Shown in pieces: positions 8,901 through 17,779 of a DNA stretch of 64,000 nucleotides. Each line of letters opens with the position of its first letter. Within the stretch, counting starts at the first letter, position 1. The position numbers and the translations under genes were made by a program. The notes beneath the pieces were generated by a model. The model was not told the origin of the DNA and ran no database searches. It worked only from the letters and a program-made list of their open reading frames with translations. The stretch is from an uncultured Bacteroides sp. GTDB taxonomy: Bacteria; Bacteroidota; Bacteroidia; Bacteroidales; Bacteroidaceae. The DNA lies in NCBI RefSeq assembly GCF_963678425.1, contig NZ_OY782857.1, forward strand, positions 283,001-347,000, given 5' to 3'.

Positions 8901-8932
8901 TACATTTGCTTTTGGAAGTATAAAAATACTTC
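8901..8932 (+). promoter_or_regulatory. Candidate -7 box and leader hairpin for the GH63-like gene
   Basis: TACATTTG at 8901-8908 fits TAnnTTTG; no good -33 box is seen. Just downstream, GAAGTAT (8915-8921) and ATACTTC (8926-8932) form a perfect 7-bp hairpin with an AAAA loop near the 5' end of the expected transcript. Confidence 0.45.
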
Positions 8933-8974
8933 TAAAAGAAATGAACCTTGAATAACTATCTAATACAAAAAAAT

Positions 8975-11743
8975 ATGAAAAAACATTTTATAGAATTTTG
9001 TGCGGTATTATTTCTATCAGTTATTGCACTACCATCTTATTCTCAGCGTCTCTTTTTATCTGAGAACAATTTACAAAAAATGAATAATACGCATGACCTG
9101 ACAAGTCTTTCTCCATGGGGACCTTACAGCAATAGATATGCAGGGATATCCCATATTCCTGATATGAAAAGCGGAATGAGATATGACTTTTTTGTTGTGC
9201 CAGGTTATTACCAGCGTAAGGCATTAATACCAAATGTTCGATATGAATCAGATTATTACCCATGGAATGTGAGCAATAATTACTCCTTTATAACATATAG
9301 ATACGAACTGGAATGGAAAGATAAAGTTTATGCTGATGTAACTTATTTCAATATTGATACTTGTACAGTGCTTATTAAAGCAGATTATGTAAACAACTCG
9401 GATATGGATCAAAGCCTAAGCATAAACTTGCTTAGTAACATAAACTATCCTGCAAATTATCCAAAATTTAAGATCAATAATCCGGAAAGTGATGAATGGC
9501 ATAATGCTTTACAATACAAAATACTGGAACATAAGATAAAACGTTTTGATGACTACCTTGTTTATGATGGATGTTTGCGTGATGAGGTAAGAAACAATGA
9601 GTTTATTGACGGTCGCATAATAGGAAAGAATTTTGGAAAAGATGCCGGCGATTTCGTCACTTACAATATAAATATTAAGCCAGATAAATTAACAGGAAAA
9701 ATTGTTTTTCTTTATCGTGCTGATAAAGGAAAAAACATGACTTTCAGGTTTACAGGATTAGATCAGGATAAAGTTATCAACTTTAAGGGAACCGGAGAAT
9801 TTGAATCGCTTGCAATTGATTATAACGTAGCTACCCCGGGTGACAAAGAGATTAAACTTGTTTCCAAAGAAGGACCGGGACTGGATCTGAACGGTTTTCT
9901 GATATCAAATGTCTCATCATCAATTAGAATTGTTCCACAAGAGAAATCATATACTCCGGAGATTACAGAGAACAGTAAAGAAAAATACCTTACCATGAAA
10001 TATAAGGATGCATCTCCATATTATGGAATAACATGGGATGCTGACTCTTCCTTCATAAGAGGAGTAGCTAACGATGAGCTGGACAACTTTTTCAAAGAAA
10101 AGATTCCTGATCGTTTTACCAAAATCTGGAGGGGTAATAATCTCGGATATTATGTAAATGTCTATATCCGGCCAATATCGATGAAACCAAAGACATCAAA
10201 GACTTTCTATGCATTAATTTGTAATGGTGATAAGAGTTCTGTTGAAAGTTCATTAAAAAGGCTAGAAAACTTAAAAAGCACTGTAAAAGAGGAAAGTACT
10301 GACAATCTATATGAAGCCGGAGAATTACGGCCTGGTGCCAGTCAATATATTCTTGGACAAAAGATAATGCAGGCTACCCTGTTAACGAACATTATTTACC
10401 CAACCTACACACAGGATAGTTTCATAAGACACTATTCACCGGGTAAATGGTTTGACATGCTTTATACGTGGGATGGAGGATTTATTAATTTAGGGTTGAA
10501 TGAGATAAACAAGCAAATTGCCACTGAGTATTTAAATACTTATACTACACCAAAAAATAGTCAATCAGCATTTATAGAACATGGCACTCCTCTTCCTGTA
10601 CAAATATATGCCTTACAGGATCTTTGCAACAAAACACAGTCAAAAGAATTACTTGAGTATTTTTACCCTAGAGTAAAGAAGTCCTATGATTTTATATCTG
10701 GCAAATATGAAAATTCTACAACTCGTAAACTAAAAAGTAATTTACTGGAAACATGGGATTACTTCTATAATTCAGGAGGCTGGGATGATTACCCTCCTCA
10801 GAAACATTTAGACGCTAATCCTACTTTAAAAGATATAACCCCTGTCGTTACAACAGCACAAGCAATAAGAGAAGCAAAAATATTGAGAATGATGGCAGTA
10901 GAATTAAATAAGAAAGAGGATATTAAAGTATATGATAAAGATATTAATGATTTCTCTAAGGCAATTCAAAAATATACATGGGATAAGAATGCAGGCTATT
11001 TTAGTTATATGGAACATGATAAGGATGGCAATCCTACCCATTTCTTTATTGATCCAGTAAGTGGGAAAAATTATAATATGGGGTTGGACGGAGCATATCC
11101 TTTATTGTCGGGTATTTGCTCTCCTCAACAAGAAGAAATATTACTGGATAAAATATTCTCACCGAAACATATGTGGACGAATTTTGGAATATCTGTTGTC
11201 GATCAGTCAGCTCCGTATTTTAGAAATGACGGTTATTGGAATGGGGCTGTTTGGATGGCACACCAATGGTTTATGTGGAAAACCATGCTAGACTTAAATC
11301 GTCCCGATCTGGCAAACAAAATAGCCAAAACAGGATTAGATACCTGGAAAAGAGAAACAGATGAAAGTTATCATACCTACGAACATTTTCAGATAGATAA
11401 TGGCCGGGGAGCAGGGTTATATCAGTTTGGAGGTTTATCATCTCCCGTTATACCATGGTTTAACGCATACTATAAAACAGGAACCATTACCACCGGCTTT
11501 GAAATAATGGTCAATGAATTTGCTTTCAACAAGGATAATTCCAGTCTTAAAGCAACTCTTAGTTTTGACAATGCTACTGCCGCTCACCAACGAAGTATAT
11601 TGTTATGTATGAATCCAAAAAACAGATACAAAGTCTTTTTCAACAATAAGGCAGTAAATGTAAAAGAGCAAGACAAAGGATTACTGGTAATACAATTGCC
11701 TGCAACAAACAAGAAAGGAGTACTGGAAATTAACGCCATGTAA
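8975..11743 (+). CDS. GH63/MGH1-like secreted glycoside hydrolase
   Basis: 922 residues from the ATG at 8975, chosen because MKKHFIEFCAVLFLSVIALP is a good signal peptide (the frame reaches 8948 through a TTG). The N-terminal half is a beta-sandwich-like domain. The C-terminal half (from about residue 450) is an (alpha/alpha)6-barrel of the GH63 / mannosylglycerate-hydrolase-like type: LYTWDGGFINLGLNEINK with D500, LLETWDYFYNSGGWDDYPPQ, NDGYWNGAVWMAHQWFMWK and SYHTYEHFQIDNGRGAGLYQ. GH63 and relatives are inverting alpha-glycosidases, so an alpha-linked glucose or mannose substrate is plausible but not shown. The next gene follows after 75 bases and may form a unit with it. Confidence 0.75.
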   Translation: MKKHFIEFCAVLFLSVIALPSYSQRLFLSENNLQKMNNTHDLTSLSPWGPYSNRYAGISHIPDMKSGMRYDFFVVPGYYQRKALIPNVRYESDYYPWNVSNNYSFITYRYELEWKDKVYADVTYFNIDTCTVLIKADYVNNSDMDQSLSINLLSNINYPANYPKFKINNPESDEWHNALQYKILEHKIKRFDDYLVYDGCLRDEVRNNEFIDGRIIGKNFGKDAGDFVTYNINIKPDKLTGKIVFLYRADKGKNMTFRFTGLDQDKVINFKGTGEFESLAIDYNVATPGDKEIKLVSKEGPGLDLNGFLISNVSSSIRIVPQEKSYTPEITENSKEKYLTMKYKDASPYYGITWDADSSFIRGVANDELDNFFKEKIPDRFTKIWRGNNLGYYVNVYIRPISMKPKTSKTFYALICNGDKSSVESSLKRLENLKSTVKEESTDNLYEAGELRPGASQYILGQKIMQATLLTNIIYPTYTQDSFIRHYSPGKWFDMLYTWDGGFINLGLNEINKQIATEYLNTYTTPKNSQSAFIEHGTPLPVQIYALQDLCNKTQSKELLEYFYPRVKKSYDFISGKYENSTTRKLKSNLLETWDYFYNSGGWDDYPPQKHLDANPTLKDITPVVTTAQAIREAKILRMMAVELNKKEDIKVYDKDINDFSKAIQKYTWDKNAGYFSYMEHDKDGNPTHFFIDPVSGKNYNMGLDGAYPLLSGICSPQQEEILLDKIFSPKHMWTNFGISVVDQSAPYFRNDGYWNGAVWMAHQWFMWKTMLDLNRPDLANKIAKTGLDTWKRETDESYHTYEHFQIDNGRGAGLYQFGGLSSPVIPWFNAYYKTGTITTGFEIMVNEFAFNKDNSSLKATLSFDNATAAHQRSILLCMNPKNRYKVFFNNKAVNVKEQDKGLLVIQLPATNKKGVLEINAM

Positions 11744-11818
11744 AAATAATCCTTTTAATGAATTTGTCGGGACTTTTAGATTTTAAATAAAATTCATCTT
11801 ATCTAAATTATTACATCT

Positions 11819-13228
11819 ATGAATAATCATAATTTAATTTACACGACTCTGGCTCTTTTAGTCGCATTTTGTTTTCATACTTCAGGATCATTTTCACAAC
11901 AATCGGCATGGAAGCTCAATCAGGACGGATGGGTATTACGGAAAGCTCCAGGAAGTACCAAGTACAAAAAGTTTTTTGCTATAGGTCTTTGGAACATGCC
12001 CGGATATACCATTAATTCTATGGAAGAAGATCCTGTTACTTACAGAAAGAAGGCTAAACTATATCTGGATAAAACGCCTCTTTATAACATGGTTTACATG
12101 ACTCCCGGAAACAAGAAGGACTTACATAAAAGGGTGGAAATAACAGGATCAATCAAATTCCCTGAGACACTAAAAAAATATCTCGATAAAATTCAAGGCA
12201 TCAATCAAGGTGTTGACAGTGATTATGCCAGAAGACAGTATATAAAAAGCCATATAAACGACAAAGAGTTTGAAAATGCCCTGGATAGTACAATAAGTCA
12301 TCTCATTACATTAAATGGCCCTGTGGATCATATCTGGGCACCAATTGATGAAATTGTGAACGGAGGAGCAGGGAGTGGATGGTGTTGGCATTCGGTTGTA
12401 GGCAAGAAAATTAATGAGCGGATAAAGAATCATGAAAAGAATACGCTTGTTTATACGGATTTGGCAGGTGGGGCAAGAGGTAATTGTTATCTTTTTGAAC
12501 AAAGTTATCTGCAAAATCATGGTTCCATGCCTGCAGCACCTCCTTATGAAGCTTTAGGAAAGGACGCTAAAATAATAAAGGAACGACCTTTACTTGGATT
12601 CTCCCAGGCGTATGACGGAAAGCCGGTTTATGATAACGGAACAGTTAATTACACTGAATATGATCTTGAGACCTTAAAAAAACTGTTCTTTGAGAATATC
12701 AGATTATGTGCAAAAGAATATCAGGGCTGTGGTGATGTCTTTGGAATGAACACCTTTATAGATGTCAATACGTATCCCGTTTTGTCAGGTATAACTGTTG
12801 ATGCTATTAAAGCCGGTATCGGCCCCAACATTCCTGTCTGGCTATTTTTTGATGGTAACGGATATGCGAAACCTTCTGATATCTCTGCAGAAGAGTTCGT
12901 TCAGATATTAAAATGCCAGATATATACTTCTATTATCCACGGAGCTACGGGTATTTTATTCTGGAATGACCGTTCAATTTCACCGGAAGTCTTTAATGCT
13001 TTGGAACCGGTTATTAAGGAATTAACTGATAATCTGAATATTGTTTATCTGAAAACGGTGGAAAATAAGTTCGAGAATGATCTGCATTATGTAATTAAGA
13101 AAAAAGACAAGAATCATAAGTTCATCATTGCTTCCAATACGAGTAAGACCGAAACAATAGAACTTAACATCCCCAATATCAACAAAAAGTATTTAAAGCC
13201 TTTGGAGGTATTTATTTCTCCGCTTTAA
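11819..13228 (+). CDS. Secreted protein of unknown function, possibly a TIM-barrel glycosidase
   Basis: 469 residues with an N-terminal signal (MNNHNLIYTTLALLVAFCFH, cut near SFSQQ). I do not recognise a family. Features that look glycosidase-like: FFAIGLWNMPGYT near residue 53, the acidic segment DHIWAPIDEIVNGGAGSGWCWH near 170, VWLFFDGNGYAKP near 340, and IYTSIIHGATGILFWNDRS near 370, the kind of strand that ends a TIM barrel in GH families. A short beta domain closes the protein (from about residue 405). It follows the GH63-like gene in the same direction, suggesting one pathway. Other secreted carbohydrate-active classes cannot be excluded. Confidence 0.6.
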   Translation: MNNHNLIYTTLALLVAFCFHTSGSFSQQSAWKLNQDGWVLRKAPGSTKYKKFFAIGLWNMPGYTINSMEEDPVTYRKKAKLYLDKTPLYNMVYMTPGNKKDLHKRVEITGSIKFPETLKKYLDKIQGINQGVDSDYARRQYIKSHINDKEFENALDSTISHLITLNGPVDHIWAPIDEIVNGGAGSGWCWHSVVGKKINERIKNHEKNTLVYTDLAGGARGNCYLFEQSYLQNHGSMPAAPPYEALGKDAKIIKERPLLGFSQAYDGKPVYDNGTVNYTEYDLETLKKLFFENIRLCAKEYQGCGDVFGMNTFIDVNTYPVLSGITVDAIKAGIGPNIPVWLFFDGNGYAKPSDISAEEFVQILKCQIYTSIIHGATGILFWNDRSISPEVFNALEPVIKELTDNLNIVYLKTVENKFENDLHYVIKKKDKNHKFIIASNTSKTETIELNIPNINKKYLKPLEVFISPL

Positions 13229-14062
13229 GCATTTAACTAATTTAGAATAAGGCTGTTTTTTAAAATTATTAAGGACGCTGGATGTGTATTATATACATAT
13301 ATTTATAACCCCACGATTTTGAACTGGCAGACACTGATTATTAAATAGTTATCCCTTACAAATAAAATACCTGGACAAATGATTCAGTTATAAGTTGCCT
13401 CTTTTTTGGCAGTGTTTTTTGCATTTTGGTGTCTGTTGTCCATTGTATTTACTATTATAATTGGTATAAAACTCTTTTTATTAAGAGTTTTATACCAATT
13501 CTTGTTGTAATTATTTTATGGGTTTGCTTTTATAAACTGATCATTCATTGCCTTTGCAAACTAAGTTCTAAATGGCCTGAAACTCCTTGCTGGAAGGCTT
13601 TAAAACGCCTTGACACTTTTTGAAAACATCAAGACTTATTCTTCAACATCACTTGAGACTTTCAGAGAAATCATTTGGCATATATTCTTAATCGCATTTT
13701 TTTTGAAAAACCCATTCCAGGAAAGATCATAATTGGTGTATTATTCAGATTTATTCCTCAATGATTTTTATTTATTGGAGAATGGTTTTTATTTATTGGA
13801 GAATAAAATCAAATAATTCAGCAATATTCTATGGGACTGGTATTGTCCGTTGTGTATGTGATCGGTACTTTGCTAATTTCATCTCTAACTTGATGGTGGG
13901 TTGACTGCATATACCTTTCTGCCAAAGAAACCATCTATCAACGTTGAATTTGAAAAGAATGGGCAGATGTTTCTACCATTCTAATTTTTATTTCGAACTA
14001 AGGTTAAGTCATTCTTTTAAAAAGTCCCAAACTTTGCAATCGTGGTGCAAAGTTAAAAAGAA
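13229..14062. other. Non-coding stretch with simple repeats
   Basis: No convincing gene; a 65-codon ORF at 13426-13623 spans a perfect palindrome and has no recognisable features. Also present are a 21-base tandem duplication (TTTTTATTTATTGGAGAAT at 13765-13783 and 13786-13804) and an 8-bp inverted repeat ACTTTGCA / TGCAAAGT at 14031-14053. It could be worn-out mobile DNA, but no transposase remnant was recognised. Confidence 0.4.
13459..13500. repeat. Perfect 18-bp inverted repeat
   Basis: AATTGGTATAAAACTCTT (13459-13476) and its exact reverse complement (13483-13500) are separated by 6 bases. It is not followed by a T-run on either strand and lies about 230 bases from the nearest gene end, so it is an unlikely simple terminator. 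Confidence 0.8.
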
Positions 14063-14091
14063 AGGCCTGTAAATACTCGATTTACAGGCCT
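14063..14091 (-). terminator. Terminator of the tRNA-Leu transcript
   Basis: Perfect 12-bp arms AGGCCTGTAAAT / ATTTACAGGCCT with a 5-base loop; on the minus strand followed by TTCTTTTT. It lies 16 bases beyond the tRNA 3' end. Confidence 0.85.
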
Positions 14092-14107
14092 ATTTCATTC
14101 TAAAAAG

Positions 14108-14191
14108 TACCCAGAGCCGGGATCGAACCGGCATGGAAGTGAATCCACTGGTGTTTGAGACCAGCGCGTCTACCAATTCCGCCATCTGGGC
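14108..14191 (-). tRNA. tRNA-Leu (anticodon CAA)
   Basis: An 84-nt class II tRNA. The 5' half GCCCAGATGGCGGAATTGG gives the acceptor and D arm. The anticodon arm CTGGTCTCAAACACCAG carries CAA. A long variable arm and GGTTCGATCCC in the T arm follow. The acceptor stem pairs GCCCAGA with TCTGGGT (one G-U), with discriminator A; CCA is not encoded. Promoter and terminator flank it closely, so it is transcribed alone. Confidence 0.95.
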
Positions 14192-14203
14192 GAATTGCGA
14201 GTG

Positions 14204-14233
14204 CAAAGATACTGCTTTTTTATACATTTCCAA
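14204..14233 (-). promoter_or_regulatory. Promoter of tRNA-Leu
   Basis: On the minus strand TTGG (14233-14230), 18 bases, then TATCTTTG (14211-14204). Start expected near 14197, a few bases before the mature tRNA. A clear example of the promoter type used across this window. Confidence 0.8.
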
Positions 14234-14338
14234 GTCTTATTCAAAAAAAAATCAGGAGAAATAGAAATAGATAAAGTTGAATTCACTTTCTATAAAAAAA
14301 ATACTAACTTAGCGGAAACTTTTAAAATAGCTATTATC

Positions 14339-15421
14339 ATGACAAACAGCAATAATTATTGTGTAATCATGGGTGGAGGTATTGGAAGCCGTTTTTGGCC
14401 TTTCAGTCGCAAAAGCCTCCCTAAACAGTTTCTTGATTTTTTCGGTACTGGCCGTTCTCTACTTCAACAAACCTATGATCGCTTCAGTAAAATAATACCA
14501 CCAGAAAACATATTCATCGTTACCAACGATTTATACTTTTCTCTAGTCCAGGAACAGCTGCCACAATTATCCGCCAGCCAGATATTATTGGAGCCAACTC
14601 GCAGAAATACAGCCCCTTGCATCGCTTGGGCTTCATATCACATCCATGCATTAAATCCGAATGCCAATATCGTGGTTGCACCTTCAGATCATCTTATATT
14701 AAAAGAAAGCGAGTTCTTGGAATCGATTGATAAGGGGTTGAAATTTGCGGCTAAATCAAGCGACCTGCTTACACTAGGAATTAAGCCTAACAGACCGGAA
14801 ACAGGATATGGATACATTCAGATTGACGAGCAACGAGAAGGAGATTTCTATAAGGTAAAAACATTTACAGAAAAGCCCGAATTGGAATTAGCAAAGGTTT
14901 TTGTGGAAAGCGGAGAATTTTATTGGAACTCGGGTTTGTTTATATGGAATGTCAATTCCATCTTAAAAGCATTTAACGGACTCCTACCAGAATTGGTAGC
15001 CAAATTAACTGCAGATGAAGGTGTATATGGTACAGAAAAAGAAAAAGCATTTATTGACGAATATTTCCCTGCATGTCCCAATATCTCAATCGACTTTGGA
15101 ATTATGGAGAAAGCAGATAATGTTTATGTTTTAATGGGAGATTTTGGATGGTCCGACCTTGGAACATGGGGATCACTGTACGATCTTTCGCCCAAAGATA
15201 AAGATAAAAATGTATCTCTTAAAGGTGATACGTTAATGTATAACAGCAAAGATAATATCGTTGTATTGCCAGAAGGAAAATTAGCTGTACTGCAGGATCT
15301 GGAAGGCTACCTGATAGCTGAATCGGACAATGTATTACTGATCTGCAAGAAAGATGAAGAAAACTCTATCCGAAAGTTTGTTAATGATGCTCAGATAAAA
15401 ATGGGCGAGGATTATATTTAA
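14339..15421 (+). CDS. manC: Mannose-1-phosphate guanylyltransferase
   Basis: 360 residues from the ATG at 14339; the frame is open back to 14195, but that part overlaps the tRNA promoter and does not look coding. The enzyme makes GDP-mannose from mannose-1-phosphate and GTP for glycan synthesis. Visible: the nucleotide-binding MGGGIGSRFWPFSR signature at residues 11-24, PKQF after it, VVAPSDHLI near residue 112, the sugar-phosphate-binding FTEKPEL, YWNSGLFIWN, and the late GDFGWSDLGTWGSL. It is the short, single-domain form without a fused phosphomannose isomerase. It shares a bidirectional terminator with the convergent HIT gene. Confidence 0.93.
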   Translation: MTNSNNYCVIMGGGIGSRFWPFSRKSLPKQFLDFFGTGRSLLQQTYDRFSKIIPPENIFIVTNDLYFSLVQEQLPQLSASQILLEPTRRNTAPCIAWASYHIHALNPNANIVVAPSDHLILKESEFLESIDKGLKFAAKSSDLLTLGIKPNRPETGYGYIQIDEQREGDFYKVKTFTEKPELELAKVFVESGEFYWNSGLFIWNVNSILKAFNGLLPELVAKLTADEGVYGTEKEKAFIDEYFPACPNISIDFGIMEKADNVYVLMGDFGWSDLGTWGSLYDLSPKDKDKNVSLKGDTLMYNSKDNIVVLPEGKLAVLQDLEGYLIAESDNVLLICKKDEENSIRKFVNDAQIKMGEDYI

Positions 15422-15436
15422 CACTCGAACTATAAT

Positions 15437-15472
15437 AAAAAAAGCGCATGGAATATATCATGCGCTTTTTTT
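15437..15472. terminator. Bidirectional terminator between manC and the HIT gene
   Basis: A 14-bp perfect inverted repeat (AAAAAAAGCGCATG / CATGCGCTTTTTTT) with an 8-base loop. It gives a T-run in both directions and lies between convergent stop codons. Confidence 0.9.
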
Positions 15473-15473
15473 A

Positions 15474-15887
15474 TTATATATGTCTATTTTCAGCTTCCCA
15501 AACACTCTTAATCGATTCAGAAATCTTAGAGAATTCTTCATCTGATAATTTCTGTTTTGGATTAGAGATAATCATATCAGATTCTTTATTAATTGGAATA
15601 AGATGAATGTGAGCATGAGGTACTTCAAGCCCCATCACAGCAACACCAATCCTTTTACATGGGACAGCCTTTTCAATGGCTTTGGCAACACTCTTTGCAA
15701 AAAGATGCATCGCCGCAAGTTCTTCATCTTCCAGGTCAAAAATATAGTCCACCTCATGTTTAGGAATAACCAATGTGTGTCCTTTGACTAATGGGTTTAT
15801 ATCAAGGAAAGCATAAAAACAATCATTTTCTGCCACTTTATAACTGGGAATTTCGCCAGCTACTATTTTACTAAATATTGTTGCCAT
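15474..15887 (-). CDS. HIT (histidine triad) family nucleotide hydrolase
   Basis: 137 residues, cytosolic. The triad PHAHIHLIP is clear, with His at 91, 93 and 95; upstream are FLDINPLVKGHTLVIPK (near residue 27) and the N-terminal IFSKIVAGEIP of the HINT-type branch. Members hydrolyse AMP-linked phosphoramidates or dinucleoside polyphosphates; the physiological substrate is not determined by sequence. It follows greA after 15 bases and is very probably co-transcribed with it. Confidence 0.93.
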   Translation of the reverse strand: MATIFSKIVAGEIPSYKVAENDCFYAFLDINPLVKGHTLVIPKHEVDYIFDLEDEELAAMHLFAKSVAKAIEKAVPCKRIGVAVMGLEVPHAHIHLIPINKESDMIISNPKQKLSDEEFSKISESIKSVWEAENRHI

Positions 15888-15902
15888 TACTTCATCTATA
15901 TG

Positions 15903-16367
15903 TTAAAGAGAAATATTCATTACTTCAAGAGAAATATTACCCTGAGGAACAGATATTTCAGCAATATCACCCACTTTCTTCCCTAAAAGACCCTTAGCAA
16001 TAGGAGTTTTTACTGACAGTTTTCCTTCTTTAAGGTTTGCTTCGCTTTCAGATACAATAGTATAAACCATCTTCATACCATTCTTTAGATTTTTAAGCTC
16101 CACTTTATTAAGAATCTGAACAGAATCTGTTTTTAATTTTGTTTCATCAATGATTTTTGCACTTCCAACTATGTTTTTCAATTGATTGATTTTCATTTCA
16201 AGCATACCCTGTGCTTCTTTTGCCGCATCATATTCTGCATTTTCAGACAAGTCTCCTTTATCTCTCGCTTCACCAATCTGTCTTGATATCTCAGGACGAT
16301 TTACAGTTTCGAGTATTCTCAGTTCCTCAACTAATTTCTTGTAACCTTCTTCTGACATATAAGCCAT
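15903..16367 (-). CDS. greA: Transcription elongation factor GreA
   Basis: 154 residues, the normal GreA length. GreA enters the RNA polymerase secondary channel and stimulates cleavage of backtracked RNA. The N-terminal coiled coil (residues 1-75) carries the tip acidic pair in GDLSENAEYDAAKE (near residue 40); the C-terminal FKBP-like domain includes TPIAKGLLGKKVGD near 125. The start is fixed by a strong ribosome-binding site, AGGAGG, 7 bases before the ATG. Upstream is a promoter followed by a terminator-like hairpin inside the leader, suggesting regulated readthrough. It heads the greA-HIT unit. Confidence 0.96.
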   Translation of the reverse strand: MAYMSEEGYKKLVEELRILETVNRPEISRQIGEARDKGDLSENAEYDAAKEAQGMLEMKINQLKNIVGSAKIIDETKLKTDSVQILNKVELKNLKNGMKMVYTIVSESEANLKEGKLSVKTPIAKGLLGKKVGDIAEISVPQGNISLEVMNISL

Positions 16368-16437
16368 GTTTGATCCTCCTTATTTAATTAATTAATAAAA
16401 TACTTTAAGCGTATAAGCTATTTAATGGTCATATAAA

Positions 16438-16474
16438 CAAAAAAGAATTCCAACATAAGCATGTCGGAACCCTC
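16438..16474 (-). terminator. Terminator-like hairpin in the greA leader
   Basis: On the minus strand GGTTCCGACAT pairs with ATGTTGGAATT (three G-U pairs) around a GCTT loop and is followed by TTTTTTG. The G-U pairs fold only in the minus-strand RNA. It lies about 105 bases after the stop of the thioredoxin-like gene and about 13 bases downstream of the predicted greA transcription start, so it could end the former or attenuate the latter. Confidence 0.7.
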
Positions 16475-16493
16475 TTTCTATTTTAATACTCTG

Positions 16494-16524
16494 CAAAGAT
16501 ACATTTTTAATTGATATATGCCAA
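16494..16524 (-). promoter_or_regulatory. Predicted greA promoter
   Basis: On the minus strand TTGG (16524-16521), 19 bases, then TATCTTTG (16501-16494): a strong match. The start is expected near 16487, 120 bases before the greA ATG. Confidence 0.75.
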
Positions 16525-16579
16525 GCAAAATCGTATGCTTTGTAACATGTTTTACATAATCGCCTTAATTATTAGCAAA

Positions 16580-17731
16580 TTAAAGCAATTTCTTCACTTC
16601 TGCTTCCAGATTTTTAATATTCTCGTCACGAGCGCTAAGCTCATTATTCCTATTGATTAAGAAGAATGATGGGACTTTCTTTATATTATACAATGATGCA
16701 TATTTTGAGCTAGTTCCATCTTCATCACGAACGCAAACCCAAGGCAATTTATCGGTTACAGTTTTCCAGAAATGCTCATCCGCATCCAAAGACACCTGAT
16801 AAATCTGCAAACCTTGAGCAGCATATTTATTATACACATCACGTAACATAAAGTTATGCGCCGTCGAATTTTCTGCTTGATAAACAGTAAAATCAAGAAT
16901 CACAACTTTTCCTTTCAGAGCACTCAGTTTATGAGATACTCCATGAATATCTTTCAAATTAATATCAATTAAACCGGCTTCAGACAACTTTTCCTGAGGA
17001 AGTTCAATTACCTTTCTTTTCGCTTCTCTGGTATTCTTAAGTCCTTTTATTACAATATTATATAAGTTTTTAGAACGGTCGGAATTGGGATATGCATTGG
17101 TTAAGCTAGTAGCCACTGCCTGAAAACATTTTATATCTTCTTTGCTGTTCATTGGATCAAAAAGCATATAATTATTAACTTTTTGGAAGAGAGCAAAATA
17201 TGCATAGGTCATATTAGGGGCAGCAAAAATATACCTGGTCTTCACTTGATTCTTATATTTATCTACAATCTTTGAGACGCTATCCTCAAACACATTATTT
17301 GCAATTTTACTCTGTTGAGCCACTTTAACTAAGGCATCAATCTTTTTCTGAAGATCGATCTGCATCAGAGTCAGTTCTTTTATCTTGGTACAATTTAAAG
17401 AACCATCAATAGTATAACCTGTAGAGAAATCACCATATTTTGCTTTAACATTAAGAGTTTCAATGCTGTCAACAGAGAAATTGATTGCCTTATCACCAAC
17501 TCTCAACCGATAAAACTCCGGAGACTCGGGCCGCAAATGTTTAAAATTAAATTCACCGTCACCTTTCAACTTTACAGAATCTAACGATTCAATACCCTCG
17601 ATGCCGGAAGCTTCCAAATACAACATTTTTCCATCAGCATCGGCTACAGTACCCTTAATATTAAATTTTGGCTCTTTGTTGCAAGATGCTAAAGCCAAAG
17701 CTCCAAATATAAATAAACAAATCTTTTTCAT
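16580..17731 (-). CDS. DUF4369/thioredoxin-fold lipoprotein lacking the redox CxxC
   Basis: 383 residues from MKKICLFIFGALALASCNKE; this start gives a lipoprotein signal (lipobox LASC, Cys16), whereas the longer frame to 17755 adds eight residues before it. Residues 20-120 form a DUF4369-type beta domain (FNIKGTVADADGKMLYLEA) and the C-terminal 140 residues a TlpA/AhpC-TSA thioredoxin fold (LKGKVVILDFTVYQ near 285, KKVPSFFLINRNNEL near 355). Where TlpA-like proteins have W-C-x-x-C after the first strand, this one reads TVYQAENSTAHN, so thiol-disulphide exchange is unlikely. Probably a cell-envelope protein; a binding or structural role is inferred only from the missing residues. Confidence 0.82.
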   Translation of the reverse strand: MKKICLFIFGALALASCNKEPKFNIKGTVADADGKMLYLEASGIEGIESLDSVKLKGDGEFNFKHLRPESPEFYRLRVGDKAINFSVDSIETLNVKAKYGDFSTGYTIDGSLNCTKIKELTLMQIDLQKKIDALVKVAQQSKIANNVFEDSVSKIVDKYKNQVKTRYIFAAPNMTYAYFALFQKVNNYMLFDPMNSKEDIKCFQAVATSLTNAYPNSDRSKNLYNIVIKGLKNTREAKRKVIELPQEKLSEAGLIDINLKDIHGVSHKLSALKGKVVILDFTVYQAENSTAHNFMLRDVYNKYAAQGLQIYQVSLDADEHFWKTVTDKLPWVCVRDEDGTSSKYASLYNIKKVPSFFLINRNNELSARDENIKNLEAEVKKLL

Positions 17732-17779
17732 AGTATATATTCTTATAATTTGCACGATTCATTTGTAATTAATTAAATG

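Noticed and set aside
13426..13623. 65-codon ORF on the plus strand
   Set aside because: It spans a perfect 18-bp palindrome, is a string of aromatic and hydrophobic residues, and has no promoter or ribosome-binding site.
13765..13804. 21-base tandem duplication as a functional repeat
   Set aside because: Only two AT-rich copies in a gene-free stretch; replication slippage is the simplest explanation.
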